A stretch of 64,000 nt of DNA from an uncultured Fenollaria sp. (GCF_946221515.1 NZ_CAMJVK010000002.1:17860-81859); one strand, 5' to 3'; positions 50,701 to 60,668 are shown, counted from the first letter of the stretch. Notes: generated from the letters alone by a model not told the origin. Made by a program: numbers and translations.

Positions 50701-52659
50701 GATGAAAATGCGGTTAATGCATGGAAAAAAGGCATTGAATATAAATATGTTGAAGACTTGGAAGCTTATCTAAAAACTTTAACTGGCGACAGAAAAAAAG
50801 TTTTACAAAAAGCTTACGATGAAGCTCTTAAAGCAGGAAGAATAAAAGAAGGCGAAAAGGTTCAAGCGGTTCTTGCTTGGCTACCTGAGTTTGTTGCACC
50901 AAGCGGAAGCGAAAATCACTTTAAATTTGAACTAAAAAATGTTTTAGTTGACAAGAAAGAATTTAAAGACTACCTTGACAACGGTCACGGAGAAACTTAT
51001 ACAAACCATGCTGCCTTTGGAGATAAGGGACAAGTTTACTTTGCAAGTACTGACGTTACTATCAAAAAAGATAAAAGCGGTACTGTAGATAAATTCTTAA
51101 GAATCTATGATAAAGATGGTAAGCCTATTAACGAAGGCAATGCAAAAGAATGGTTTGAAGGTAATGTAGAGCTTAAGTTTGGCGATAAATTTGATTATAA
51201 GTTAAGATACAATAATCATATTCCTACTCAAGAAACAGGCAAAACAGGCTTGATGGTTTCAGAATTTAACATCGCTGATGCATTTAACGATGCAAAAGAT
51301 GGTTTAAGACCAGTTTTAAATGGCTTCGTTCAAGTCCAAGAAGGTTATGAAGGTAAATATACTATCAAGTACACTATAAACGGAAAAGAATATACTAAAG
51401 AAGATATCGTAAAGCAAGGACTTAAACTAAAAGATGTTACTAATATTAGTATTGAAACGAAGACAGACCGTTTAGGTTCTGGTGAATATCGTGACTTTAT
51501 CCTACCAATGATGATTCCAGAATTGGATGCTAAAATTGAAAACGGAAAAGTTTACTATATTGGTCAAGACGGTGAAAAGCATGAACTTGGAAAAGCTGAA
51601 GACTTCTTTAATCTTAAAGATTTAGTAAAACCTGGTACAGATTTATCTTTCGACAACAAGGCTGAAGATTCAAATACTGTTACTGTATATCTTGAAAAAG
51701 AAAGATTCATCAGATTATTCAAAGAGTTCTTTGATGCTAATGGTAAAGAAATCAAGAAAGATAGACCAGAAATGAAGTTTGATATATATCAATATCAAAC
51801 AGATAAAGAAGGAAATCCAATAAAGGACAAAGATGGAAAGATCATAAAAGTTAAAGTTCTTGATGAATTTGGTAATCCAATTCAACTTGTAGTAAATGAA
51901 AAGAACAAATTTACTGACATGGTTGACAAGCTTCCACTATTTAAAAAGACAATAACTATAGACGAAAAAGGTAAGGTTATAGAAAACGTTACTAACTATA
52001 AGTATGAAATCAAAGAAGTGGATGCTAATGGTTATGATGTTGAGTATAAACTTCTTGACGATGGTAAAGACCAATTAGGTTTTGTATGGCAAGCAAAAAA
52101 CACTAAACCTGAAAAACCAGAATATCCAGGCGACAATCCTAAGAAAGAGCCTAAGAAAGTTACTGTTACTATCAGAGTTAACAAGACTTGGGAAGTTCTT
52201 AATAACGGATCAACTCCAAGCATTCAAGTTGAGCTTTATGCTAATGGCAAGGCTACTGGCAAGATCTTCACATTAGGCAATGGTAACTGGAGCGCTGTAT
52301 TTGAAAATCTACCATCTAAGGATGAAGACGGTAACGAAATCATCTACACTGTAGTTGAAGTCGGTTCAGCTGATGGCATTACTATGATCGATGATAGAAA
52401 GTTTGAAGTTATTTACAGCACTAATGAAGATGGTAGCATAACTATCTTAAATAAAGAAGTGCCAAAGGAAGAAGAAAAGGATAAGGAAGAGCCTAAGAAG
52501 GATAATCATGAAGAAGATGACGAAAATGACAGAGATCATGATCAAGGTAAGAACAAATTACCTAAGACTGGTGTAGCTGAAGACTTAGCTAGCATCTACT
52601 TTGCCTTTGTATTATTACTCGGCTTAGTATTTATCAAAAAGAGATATCTTGTAAAATAA
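44758..52659 (+). CDS. Giant LPXTG-anchored surface protein with Cna-B-like C-terminal domains
   Basis: This 2633-residue protein has a signal peptide (1-26, ending RLMA), an acidic Glu/Lys/Ala/Thr linker to about residue 195, a helical, probably coiled-coil stretch to about 345, and then a long series of beta-rich domains. A Cna-B-like repeat with VTVTIRVNKTWEV starts near 2466, preceded by a prealbumin-like region from about 2330. Sorting signal LPKTG is at 2601-2605, then a hydrophobic helix and KKRYLVK. Cysteines are very few (near 949, 1518, 1816 and 1826). It lacks clear tandem repeats. A class B sortase gene follows after nine bases. Adhesion is the likely role. AAAGGAGG precedes the ATG. 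Confidence 0.92.
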   Translation: MNRKLRVIILTMVLTVLMFGGTRLMAQDNLDVNTTEASQTETPKDEGKVEPMAKEGEEVTSSVETDTNTDIDGNEANDEEETGETVTEKPEAKENGKTEKTETTEEAPKQEEKKPEAKGDDNGEKAETSKESGEAKAEEGKDADAQKSLEENKESAKGNGAEDGAPAKAPAKAGDPATEGEGTEPKEDVDDGKPTKPVNKKDQIDKNADEKLKAQEEKINAEKDPEAKKKLQAEYNKMYFDALKESGKEKLDDAILDRFTDKYRTKEYYELKEEYQKLQAKAKEGKLTQEELDAFNNKLGTFDPPRILDNDEKAAYDKLSATPYIPGIADNSTDDAKKLFKAYEDAKKALEEALNPENPRTTDDEGLKKLVDNFNNAEAALKKAIEDGDVNPKYTSGKPEISIYPLDNTGKAGMELDKDTYYIPDSTDFKLLFQVNKDKEAEGSTKKFRFTIKNLENVGDVSVPDPSLSNLVFLNGKAVELQKDADGNYYFETTADQNFGIAQLKFNMKGFKAAFHEGFELTLEGTDANAVTKKFLITKKGYENETDIDGIGSHDKDNPQEDVDAGKTQDGIVDGNTDKVFDFFTVLKKSDAYIDKVLVNSPNGDSLPLSSVEITITAPQNFDGNFADFIHKSGLEYYDLGNGKYQLKLDLKKFNKDEKFKVEDGKLKYGDDEITGANLTNAILEAGKDKKYIDDNDQKYDVTTTTVLEGTLGTGTDKVTYQVRLSDDKHQVKSLWKKNADGSYTKVGDFKDGKVITKDETYELRGNELISYTSEKDVYEGNVSNKTETNDKGESETKADPTVTPTFEGKQVTVTEDGKEGTSYGGTIVEDKIFQKIGDKDLKYLINQDGLKGEKEAWIDETGKKVDNPTEDQKKNLKRVENAVFKDGHIVDGLEYKPGITLIDKFGRPMKDITVTEEGGKYTFTHAKKKDKDGKDAKVTTQTTDPTTGCTGSYDGRTIHVDTNETSIFVNNKNYVENNKPKKFDSIIGKYYYDGKKFVKADKNIIGDKFYEGLVKASLKKNIIETYDDGKQIVPDNVTRYYGSTNKDDYYKLNNRVYVKKGEGEDTYLISADGGKADVIAPFDIQKIIQTLGKDDKAKYVITDEKNIFDAVQNAKFAFRFPGFLAGKNVVYNIHADVQAKYLAPNHLYDPTDENSKEFEEKSIFKNEDGTELKIKTVDKYFTLKIKESGKTLFFKDAPKEFKDIPDYNFFNIFYRDSDYIQRDQLLKPLLEAKAEYDKKSEEEKNKVDEATKKQLAILDKIQKELAKRFDGAQFVLDNGQVVIKDKKSKVVELDRTLLWEIGFNNEDGVLFPEDRDTSIVVEDYNMDNRLVYDEIIINDTVEKWNEAKKKAEDQQKEFEGTDQYFFLDQLSNIRLGVSRGYVDGNFIAVGKEWKITKDQIEAALKGNGEISLGYENKVTVKVTRDTDKGQIRIKVINAFYKKNNDYSEENKDKNNKFSSPVQEAYKNQLEKFKTDANSFIVEEKQAEGEKTAAQATKDAFKKSFEDFIKKTYDETTDCYGALTHMFNELLEKVSTTKADGSAKTANEIATELTAIKNKMSEEMGRMGLAYLDESKGTYKFDDMRFNAIRVELKPNITIGGAITPQKTKKFGITAVIVPDVEIPYTDEFGKPLTNKDMYVNKEVRDILANGITKDGKKTEYKASDLNNEEKFIEIMIEAYKRVNDAITAGTINIVDLVEFKDGKYTAKKGGDLGAKDLAIDEKPLENKKGGVINPWYILTEKDGIKSLEELAKDADKETKEAIAKFKEKEIDLIGYYMLEQGYNRAFFKNFAQYKLPKQEQGPGIFGEDNNWKHKLCHPGVIGHCIEVAGGDNTQGADGDKDKDEAGFKNDAEITIDYPSTDDTPDEEHPKVDKKSDKTDAVDISEKDKDGKEKDQKIDFTIDVSVNQMTKTDKDLYDIKQGKTPSTKPEDYENGHYKYKKDTLIMDILPNIFKLADGTKLNLTVNAEALMKGGVNAEIFKDENAVNAWKKGIEYKYVEDLEAYLKTLTGDRKKVLQKAYDEALKAGRIKEGEKVQAVLAWLPEFVAPSGSENHFKFELKNVLVDKKEFKDYLDNGHGETYTNHAAFGDKGQVYFASTDVTIKKDKSGTVDKFLRIYDKDGKPINEGNAKEWFEGNVELKFGDKFDYKLRYNNHIPTQETGKTGLMVSEFNIADAFNDAKDGLRPVLNGFVQVQEGYEGKYTIKYTINGKEYTKEDIVKQGLKLKDVTNISIETKTDRLGSGEYRDFILPMMIPELDAKIENGKVYYIGQDGEKHELGKAEDFFNLKDLVKPGTDLSFDNKAEDSNTVTVYLEKERFIRLFKEFFDANGKEIKKDRPEMKFDIYQYQTDKEGNPIKDKDGKIIKVKVLDEFGNPIQLVVNEKNKFTDMVDKLPLFKKTITIDEKGKVIENVTNYKYEIKEVDANGYDVEYKLLDDGKDQLGFVWQAKNTKPEKPEYPGDNPKKEPKKVTVTIRVNKTWEVLNNGSTPSIQVELYANGKATGKIFTLGNGNWSAVFENLPSKDEDGNEIIYTVVEVGSADGITMIDDRKFEVIYSTNEDGSITILNKEVPKEEEKDKEEPKKDNHEEDDENDRDHDQGKNKLPKTGVAEDLASIYFAFVLLLGLVFIKKRYLVK

Positions 52660-52668
52660 GGAGATAGT

Positions 52669-53427
52669 ATGAAAAGATCAAAGATATTAATCAATATACT
52701 CATTGTTATAACAAGTTTATTTTTAATATACAGGGTCTACTCATACATCGACGTAAAAAGACAAGAGAAAGAGTCTGTGGACATCTATAAGAAGATTGAA
52801 GATATAGGTCTTAAGAGGACTAAGGACGCGGGCGAGGACCATGGTGATGCCTATAACGGTGCTGATGAAAATGATGAAGACGCGAAGAAGGTTGACTTTG
52901 ATGCGCTTGAATCCATTAGCAAGGACATCGTCTCATGGATCGAGTCGGATGAGGGAAGTATTGACTATCCTGTCGTAAAGGGCAAGAACAATACTTACTA
53001 CCTTTATCACGCGGTCACTGGCCAAAGGAATTTGGTCGGATCCATCTTCATGGACTACAGAAACGAATCGATGGCGGACCCGATGATCATGATCTACGGA
53101 CATGTGGTCAAGAACGGTACGATGTTTGCTTCGCTTCATGAGTTTAAGAAGAATCCCACTGAGACTGGCTTTACTATATACACAAGGGAGCAAGATTTTA
53201 GAACCACTTGCGTCCTTGCTGCCAGGGTCTCGGGCGAGACGTATATCAATCCAAAGGATTACAAGACTTTTGAAAAAAGAAAAGAACTCTACAGCTTTCT
53301 TAAGAAGCACGCCGTGTACGACACGGGCTACGAGCTTAAGGAAGATGACCAGATCATTAATCTAGTCACATGCACTTATGAGGCCAAGAATCAAAGGCTC
53401 ATAGTGATGACGGTTGTAGATAGATAA
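52669..53427 (+). CDS. srtB: Class B sortase
   Basis: Sortases cleave a sorting signal and link the protein to peptidoglycan. An N-terminal membrane anchor (residues 5-22) is followed by a spacer and a class B catalytic domain: DIVSWIESDEGSIDYPVVKGKNNTYYLYH and FMDYRN. The triad is His145 (YGHVVKNGTMF), Cys235 (LVTCTYE) and Arg243 (NQRLIVMTV). It lies nine bases downstream of the giant LPXTG gene, so the pair is probably dedicated. Class B enzymes usually recognise NPxTN-like signals, so LPKTG would be an uncommon substrate. A terminator follows. Confidence 0.93.
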   Translation: MKRSKILINILIVITSLFLIYRVYSYIDVKRQEKESVDIYKKIEDIGLKRTKDAGEDHGDAYNGADENDEDAKKVDFDALESISKDIVSWIESDEGSIDYPVVKGKNNTYYLYHAVTGQRNLVGSIFMDYRNESMADPMIMIYGHVVKNGTMFASLHEFKKNPTETGFTIYTREQDFRTTCVLAARVSGETYINPKDYKTFEKRKELYSFLKKHAVYDTGYELKEDDQIINLVTCTYEAKNQRLIVMTVVDR

Positions 53428-53432
53428 GAGAT

Positions 53433-53467
53433 GCCTCTATGTAGTGATACATAGGGGCTTTTCTTTT
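53433..53467 (+). terminator. Rho-independent terminator after the sortase
   Basis: GCCTCTATGTA and TACATAGGGGC form an 11-bp stem with one T-G pair and a GTGA loop, followed by TTTTCTTTT. Confidence 0.9.
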
Positions 53468-53700
53468 GCCTTGCTTATGGTAATGGCGCTCGCTGCACCA
53501 CTCGCGTTTTGATTATTTACTTAGCCTTAACGCGCGTAAAACGTTTTTTTAATAATGATAGTTTAGTATTATATATAAAGGATAAAAGATATTTTTCATG
53601 GGGGACTATAGATACATATAAATGATACATTGATAAAATTTTATAAAAACACACTTTACTATAATATTTTCTAATACATTCGTATTCCGCACATTTTCAC
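53468..53700. other. Intergenic stretch with no gene seen
   Basis: This AT-rich region lies between the sortase terminator and the promoter at 53701. I see no supported ORF, repeat or RNA gene in it; short C+G-rich pieces near 53480-53530 show no clear fold. Confidence 0.6.
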
Positions 53701-53729
53701 TTTACAAAAATAAAGTTCTATGATATAAT
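53701..53729 (+). promoter_or_regulatory. Promoter of the transglutaminase-fold gene
   Basis: TTTACA (53701-53706), 17 bases, TATAAT (53724-53729) with TGA as an extended -10. Confidence 0.78.
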
Positions 53730-53749
53730 ATATGTAAATCAAAAGGAGA

Positions 53750-53821
53750 ATGATTAAATCAGTAAAGGATTACACAAAATATTACGCAAAATATAGATTA
53801 GGGGTGATGATATGCTACTGA
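53750..53821 (+). CDS. Possible 23-codon leader ORF
   Basis: ATG 53750 follows a strong AAAAGGAG site, and the frame reads MIKSVKDYTKYYAKYRLG and on to TGA at 53819. It overlaps the start of the next gene by ten bases in another frame. The good ribosome site and overlap suggest a translated leader or coupling peptide rich in Tyr and Lys, but so short a frame may be chance. Confidence 0.35.
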   Translation: MIKSVKDYTKYYAKYRLGVMICY

Positions 53822-54561
53822 TTGAAACTTTATTTATTGTACAAATTTTCATATTCGTATTCTTTCCTACTATGAAGGAACAAAATAAACTAGTGGAAGG
53901 AATCAATAACTGCGAAAGCGAAATTAAGTTCGAGAAAGTGCTTATCAAGAACGACTCCGAATGGGATGCTGCTTTACAAGAAGTTTATGACATAATTAAA
54001 GGACGAAGCGACTGTAAGTTTGGTGTCACGGACTTCCAGAAGATTTCGTCTAGCTACAGTAAGTCGAGGCAGACGCTGACCATTAAGCCTAAGTTTAAGC
54101 AAGATATTAGCATATTAAATGTTAAGAAAGCTAAAACTGATGGCTATGCAAAGGAATTAAAGAAAGTTGTTGATTCTTGGCCTAAGAATCTCAGCGACAT
54201 ACAAAAAATTGAAAAGATCAACGACTACATAATTGGTAAGTCTGACTACTACTACGAAGTGCTTAACAGCGCTCAAGGTGATAACATGACTACAAAGAAT
54301 GGTTTTTATTACTATTCTTGGCAAGCCATCATGGACGAAGGCAAAGGTGTATGCGAAGCGTACTCTAGCCTATTCAAACGTATGTGCGAGCTATGCGGCA
54401 TTGAATGCGAAACTGTTTCTAACGCTGATCACGCTTGGAACAGAGCAAAGGTCAATGGCGAGTGGAAATACTTCGACGTAACTTGGAATGACACTACTAA
54501 TAAACCTAGAAAGTACTTTAACTTAACTCAAGCGCAAATGGCGGCTGACGGCGAACATTAA
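53812..54561 (+). CDS. Membrane-anchored transglutaminase-like protein
   Basis: The first 20 residues form one membrane segment, then a linker and a transglutaminase-core domain. The triad is Cys181 (GKGVCEAYSSLFKRMC), His207 (NADHAWNRAKVNG) and Asp222 (YFDVTWND). Bacterial members are usually cysteine peptidases or peptide-crosslinking enzymes acting outside the cell. It is 249 residues long, ending soon after the domain. The ribosome site GGGGTGATGAT supports ATG 53812. It lies near the sortase and the giant surface protein but has its own promoter. Confidence 0.88.
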   Translation: MLLIETLFIVQIFIFVFFPTMKEQNKLVEGINNCESEIKFEKVLIKNDSEWDAALQEVYDIIKGRSDCKFGVTDFQKISSSYSKSRQTLTIKPKFKQDISILNVKKAKTDGYAKELKKVVDSWPKNLSDIQKIEKINDYIIGKSDYYYEVLNSAQGDNMTTKNGFYYYSWQAIMDEGKGVCEAYSSLFKRMCELCGIECETVSNADHAWNRAKVNGEWKYFDVTWNDTTNKPRKYFNLTQAQMAADGEH

Positions 54562-54579
54562 TTAACATTAGATATTACG

Positions 54580-54605
54580 AGGTCTGCATCATATGATGCG
54601 GACCT
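54580..54605 (+). terminator. Probable terminator after the transglutaminase-like gene
   Basis: AGGTCTGCATCA and TGATGCGGACCT pair over 12 bases with one wobble; only TTGTTCT follows, so the T tract is weak. Confidence 0.65.
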
Positions 54606-54615
54606 TGTTCTGCGA

Positions 54616-54644
54616 TTGACAAAGAAGCTTCTTTGATATAAAAT
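54616..54644 (+). promoter_or_regulatory. Promoter with a 16-base palindrome between its boxes
   Basis: TTGACA (54616-54621), 17 bases, TAAAAT (54639-54644). The spacer contains the perfect palindrome CAAAGAAGCTTCTTTG (54620-54635), a likely repressor site for the UPF0340 gene. Confidence 0.75.
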
Positions 54645-54676
54645 GTAAGTAGAAAATGATATAAGGAGTGATATAC

Positions 54677-55213
54677 ATGGCAGAATATAAAGAAACGCTT
54701 AAGAAGGTACTTGATGAATTTCAAGCTGAGGCGAATTTAAAAGAAGGCGAGATACTTGTCGTAGGCTGCTCAACTAGTGAAGTCGTTGGCGGACGTATAG
54801 GCAAAGCATCGTCAATGGATGTCGCTAAAGACTTTATCGATGTCTTTATGGATTTTGCGGAAGAACACAAAATCTTCCTTGCATTTCAATGCTGCGAGCA
54901 CTTAAACAGAGCCATCGTCACTACAAGGGAGTGCATGGAAAAGTATAATCTTGAAGAGGTAAGCGTTGTACCTAAGATGCACGCGGGCGGCTCTATGGCG
55001 ACTATTGCCTACAAAAAATTAGCTAATCCAGTTGTTGTTGAATGGATTCAGGCGCATGGCGGCCTTGACATCGGCGATACATTTATCGGTATGCACATCA
55101 AAGCTGTTGCAGTACCTGTTAGAGTCAGCGTTAAGGAGATAGGTGAGGCGCATCTAACGCTTGTTAGAAGAAGACCTAAGCTAATAGGCGGCGAAAGAGC
55201 ACAATATAAGTAG
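54677..55213 (+). CDS. UPF0340 (DUF436, YwlG-type) protein
   Basis: This 178-residue protein matches the YwlG family: LKEGEILVVGCSTSEVVGGRIGKASS, QCCEHLNRAIVTTRECME and WIQAHGGLDIGDTFIGMHIKAVAVPVR. Proteins of this family have no settled function. I chose ATG 54677 since ATAAGGAG sits nine bases upstream. It is a single-gene unit with a palindrome in its promoter and a terminator after it. Confidence 0.94.
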   Translation: MAEYKETLKKVLDEFQAEANLKEGEILVVGCSTSEVVGGRIGKASSMDVAKDFIDVFMDFAEEHKIFLAFQCCEHLNRAIVTTRECMEKYNLEEVSVVPKMHAGGSMATIAYKKLANPVVVEWIQAHGGLDIGDTFIGMHIKAVAVPVRVSVKEIGEAHLTLVRRRPKLIGGERAQYK

Positions 55214-55219
55214 ACTTAT

Positions 55220-55244
55220 GAGGAGTGATGAGCTCCTCTTTTTT
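55220..55244 (+). terminator. Rho-independent terminator after the UPF0340 gene
   Basis: GAGGAG pairs with CTCCTC around a seven-base loop, followed by TTTTTT. Confidence 0.85.
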
Positions 55245-55314
55245 ATTGCACGTGGCTATATAAGTGCCGTGCTATACATCCGCCGTGCTTTTCTTTAGCA
55301 GAATAACTTAAGAT

Positions 55315-55450
55315 GGCAAGGCCATTAGCATAAGCAAAAAAACTATTCATGGCAAGACCATTAGCATAAGTAAAAAAACTATTCGTGGCAAGGCTATTAG
55401 TGTAAGCAAAAAATCTATGTCGTGGCAAGGCTATAAGCATAGTGAAAATT
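55315..55450. repeat. Tandem repeat of about 36 bases, nearly four copies
   Basis: Units begin GGCAAG at 55315, 55351, 55387 and 55424, each followed by a variant of GCCATTAGCATAAGCAAAA and a short AAACTATTC piece. The third unit is 37 bases and the fourth is partial. The - strand reads a repeated FFAYANGLAMNS-like 12-residue unit in a 70-codon frame (55455-55243), but no ribosome site supports that frame. Confidence 0.85.
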
Positions 55451-55473
55451 ATCAAAATAATCTCTATGACTGC

Positions 55474-55502
55474 TTTACAAAAAGCGCAATATATGATAAA
55501 AT
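55474..55502 (+). promoter_or_regulatory. Promoter of the flavoprotein-guaB region
   Basis: TTTACA (55474-55479), 17 bases, TAAAAT (55497-55502). Confidence 0.7.
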
Positions 55503-55543
55503 GATAGGAGAATAATTTTAATTAAAAAGCAAAGGAGGATAAA

Positions 55544-57938
<2,395 letters not shown>

Positions 57939-57941
57939 GCC

Positions 57942-58655
57942 ATGGATAAAATGAAAAATGTTTTAGATAAAGGATACGTAAGGCTTGTAAACCACTTAGG
58001 TAGCGACCTTACTGTAGTAAACGCGGCAAGAGTTTCTTATCAAAAAGAATCTTTTGAATTAAATCAAAATGACGAGAAATTAATTAGTTTTTTAGCTAAG
58101 AATGATCACACATCGCCATTTAGACATGCGATGCTACAATTCGAAGTGTATGCGCCACTGATGGTAGCAAGACAATGGTGGAAGTACATCGTTGGTTCAT
58201 CTCACATGGAAGGCATTGGCGACACAATGAACGGCTGGAACGAATCTTCAAGACGCTATGTAACTGAAGAACCAGTATTCTATGTACCAAGCGAAAATGA
58301 ATGGAGAAGCATGCCTGACAATAAAAAGCAAGGCAGCGGCGATCCAGTAGCTACTGAATTGGGAGCAGAATACACTAAGGATTTACTTGAGCTTATAGAA
58401 AAAGGCGAAGGACTTTACGAAAAAGCTATGGAAGACGGCATTTGCTCTGAACAAGCAAGACTTTTCCTACCAGCTTACGGATTATATGTAAGATGGTACT
58501 GGACTGCATCTCTTCAATCGGTTGCGCACTTTGTTAAGCAAAGGATGGACGCGCACGCGCAAAAGGAAATCAGAGATTATGCAAAAGTTGTCTACGACTT
58601 AAGCTTAGAGGAATTCCCAGTAGCTATGAAGGCTCTTATCGAGCACATGAATTAA
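57942..58655 (+). CDS. thyX: Flavin-dependent thymidylate synthase
   Basis: ThyX methylates dUMP using FAD and folate. FVKQRMDAHAQKEI, NDHTSPFRHAMLQFEV and NESSRRYV match the family. The hallmark RHR part reads RQWWKY, and an insertion (GSSHMEGIGDTMNG) separates it from NESSRRY, a variant seen to my knowledge in some Firmicutes. It has 237 residues. No thyA lies in the window. It overlaps the following phosphatase gene by one base. Confidence 0.92.
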   Translation: MDKMKNVLDKGYVRLVNHLGSDLTVVNAARVSYQKESFELNQNDEKLISFLAKNDHTSPFRHAMLQFEVYAPLMVARQWWKYIVGSSHMEGIGDTMNGWNESSRRYVTEEPVFYVPSENEWRSMPDNKKQGSGDPVATELGAEYTKDLLELIEKGEGLYEKAMEDGICSEQARLFLPAYGLYVRWYWTASLQSVAHFVKQRMDAHAQKEIRDYAKVVYDLSLEEFPVAMKALIEHMN

Positions 58656-59260
58656 TGATAATATATTTTACAAGGCACGGATTAACTAAATACAACAAGG
58701 AGAGGAGAATTCAAGGCTTACTTGATTCTCCTCTTACACTTGAGGGCAAAGTAAAGGCGAAGGAGCTAGGGACTAGATTAAAAGATGAAGGCATAGAAGT
58801 CATATACTCCTCCGATCAAAAGAGGGCGATGGATAGCGCAAAAATAATTAACGAAGCGCTTGAACTAGATATAATAGCTGACAAAAGACTTAGAGAGGTA
58901 TCAATGCTTAGCCACGAGGGCATGACTTGGGCGGAGAGCGTTGCGACTGACCCGGAGCGCGAAGACTTGATTATGTCAAGACCGGACCTTTTTAACGAGG
59001 GCGGCATCTACCCATATAGAGACGCACGTGAAGACGCCGAGGCCTTTATTGAAGCACTCGTGAAAAAAGATTATAAGAAGGTACTCGTTGTTACTCACGG
59101 CAGCAAGCTAAGAGTGATAACGACTGTACTAGAAGGACTTGACTTAAAGGATACAAATAAGGTGGAGCTCATAAAGGGGCTGAGCCTTAAGATATATGAT
59201 TACGATGAAGGCGCGTTTAAGCTCCTTCATGACGACGAAGACTACGACAACTTTGTATAG
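58655..59260 (+). CDS. Histidine phosphatase family protein (phosphoglycerate-mutase-like)
   Basis: The RHG motif YFTRHGLTKYN opens the protein with the phospho-accepting His; a second catalytic His is in VVTHGSKLRVI, and RLKDEGIEVIYSSDQKRAMDSA is the usual second block. This 201-residue enzyme is likely a phosphatase for small phosphate esters; the substrate is not evident. The ATG overlaps the thyX stop by one base. Confidence 0.9.
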   Translation: MIIYFTRHGLTKYNKERRIQGLLDSPLTLEGKVKAKELGTRLKDEGIEVIYSSDQKRAMDSAKIINEALELDIIADKRLREVSMLSHEGMTWAESVATDPEREDLIMSRPDLFNEGGIYPYRDAREDAEAFIEALVKKDYKKVLVVTHGSKLRVITTVLEGLDLKDTNKVELIKGLSLKIYDYDEGAFKLLHDDEDYDNFV

Positions 59261-59270
59261 GAGGCGAAAG

Positions 59271-60668
59271 ATGACAGAAGATAGATACATGAATCCCTTG
59301 GTTCGAGAGCCAATATATAAATTACTAATTAAATACGCTGTTCCATCGATATTAGCCTTCCTAGTAAGTGCCATATACAATATAGTCGATCAAATCTTCA
59401 TCGGCAATATCGTAGGACACCTTGGTAACGCGGCAACGACGGTCAGCTTCCCTATAACCACAATATCAACGGCACTTGCCCTATTACTAGGCATAGGAAC
59501 CGCGTCAAACTACAGCATTTACAAGGGTAGAGGCGAGGATGAAAGAGCAGAAAGAATAGTCGCTACAGGCATCACAGGACTTTTATTTTTCGCAGGACTT
59601 GAAATTACCTTGGTTATGGTATATTTAGAGCCGCTACTAAAATTATTCGGCGCGAGCGAAAACATATTCCAATACGCATATGACTACGCCTCAATCACAT
59701 CCATGGCCATAGTTTTTATAGTATTTTCGACAGCTCTATCACATATAATCAGGGCAGATGGTTCACCAAAGTACGCGATGATGCTAAATGTAGTAGGAGC
59801 ACTACTTAATATTGTTTTAGACTACATATTTATGGTTCCATTAAATATGGGCATCAAAGGCGCTGCATGGGCGACATTCATCGGACAAACTGTGAGCTTT
59901 TTACTAGCACTTTATTATATATTTTTCTTAAAAGACGAGCCGGTTCGTAAAAAAGATTTTAAGATACATCCAGAGGAGCTAGGCGCCATACTTAAGCTTG
60001 GCTCGGCGGCTTGCATCAATCAATTGGCCATGGTAGTCGTCCAGATAGTTATGAATAACGTCATGACTTACTACGGCGCGATTAGTAAGTACGGACCCGA
60101 TATACCGCTAGCCGCAGTCGGCATAGCATCAAAGCTCTACATCGTCTTGATCGGCTTCAACATAGGTCTCGCTCAAGGCGGACAGCCAATCATCGGCTAC
60201 AATTACGGAGCCAAAATCTACAGACGTGTTAAAGATACTTATCTAACCACAATTAAGGTATCGATTATCTACAGTACTGTATTTTTCTTATTAGTTGAGA
60301 TTTGGCCACAGGTCTTTATCAATATATTTGGCGTAGGAGATGAACTTTATATGGAGTTCACTACGATACTTTTAAGAATCACGCTGATTATGACAGCCTT
60401 TAACGGACTTCAACCAATTACAGCAAACTTTTACACATCCATCGGCAAGGCACGTTTAGGTATATTCGTCTCATTAACAAGGCAAGTGCTTTACTATTTG
60501 CCACTTATTATAGTTTTGCCACGTTTCTTTGGCATACTAGGAGCGCTTTATGCAACACCAATCGCAGACTTCATAGCCTTTCTACTAGCAATGTTCTTTG
60601 TTATTAGAGAGTTCAAGGCCATGAGCAAGGCGGGAGATGAGGTAATTTTAGATGCAGAAATTCATTAA
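59271..60668 (+). CDS. MATE-family efflux transporter
   Basis: Twelve membrane segments in two halves span 465 residues. The MATE pattern appears in KYAVPSILAFLVSAIYNIVDQIFIGN, GNAATTVSFPITTI, and IGLAQGGQPIIGYNYGA in the second half. These proteins export cationic drugs or metabolites using Na or H gradients. I chose ATG 59271 after GGAGGCG; the frame is open upstream but lies inside the phosphatase gene. It overlaps the LCP gene by 17 bases. Confidence 0.93.
   Translation: MTEDRYMNPLVREPIYKLLIKYAVPSILAFLVSAIYNIVDQIFIGNIVGHLGNAATTVSFPITTISTALALLLGIGTASNYSIYKGRGEDERAERIVATGITGLLFFAGLEITLVMVYLEPLLKLFGASENIFQYAYDYASITSMAIVFIVFSTALSHIIRADGSPKYAMMLNVVGALLNIVLDYIFMVPLNMGIKGAAWATFIGQTVSFLLALYYIFFLKDEPVRKKDFKIHPEELGAILKLGSAACINQLAMVVVQIVMNNVMTYYGAISKYGPDIPLAAVGIASKLYIVLIGFNIGLAQGGQPIIGYNYGAKIYRRVKDTYLTTIKVSIIYSTVFFLLVEIWPQVFINIFGVGDELYMEFTTILLRITLIMTAFNGLQPITANFYTSIGKARLGIFVSLTRQVLYYLPLIIVLPRFFGILGALYATPIADFIAFLLAMFFVIREFKAMSKAGDEVILDAEIH

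Noticed and set aside
54677..55213. Start at GTG 54668 for the UPF0340 gene
   Set aside because: That codon overlaps the ribosome site; ATG 54677 has proper spacing.
55315..55450. Possible CRISPR array at the 36-base repeat
   Set aside because: The 36-base units adjoin each other with no unique spacers and vary within the unit.
55243..55455. 70-codon - strand frame over the tandem repeat
   Set aside because: Its sequence is only the translated repeat, and there is no start signal or known domain; kept as a repeat.
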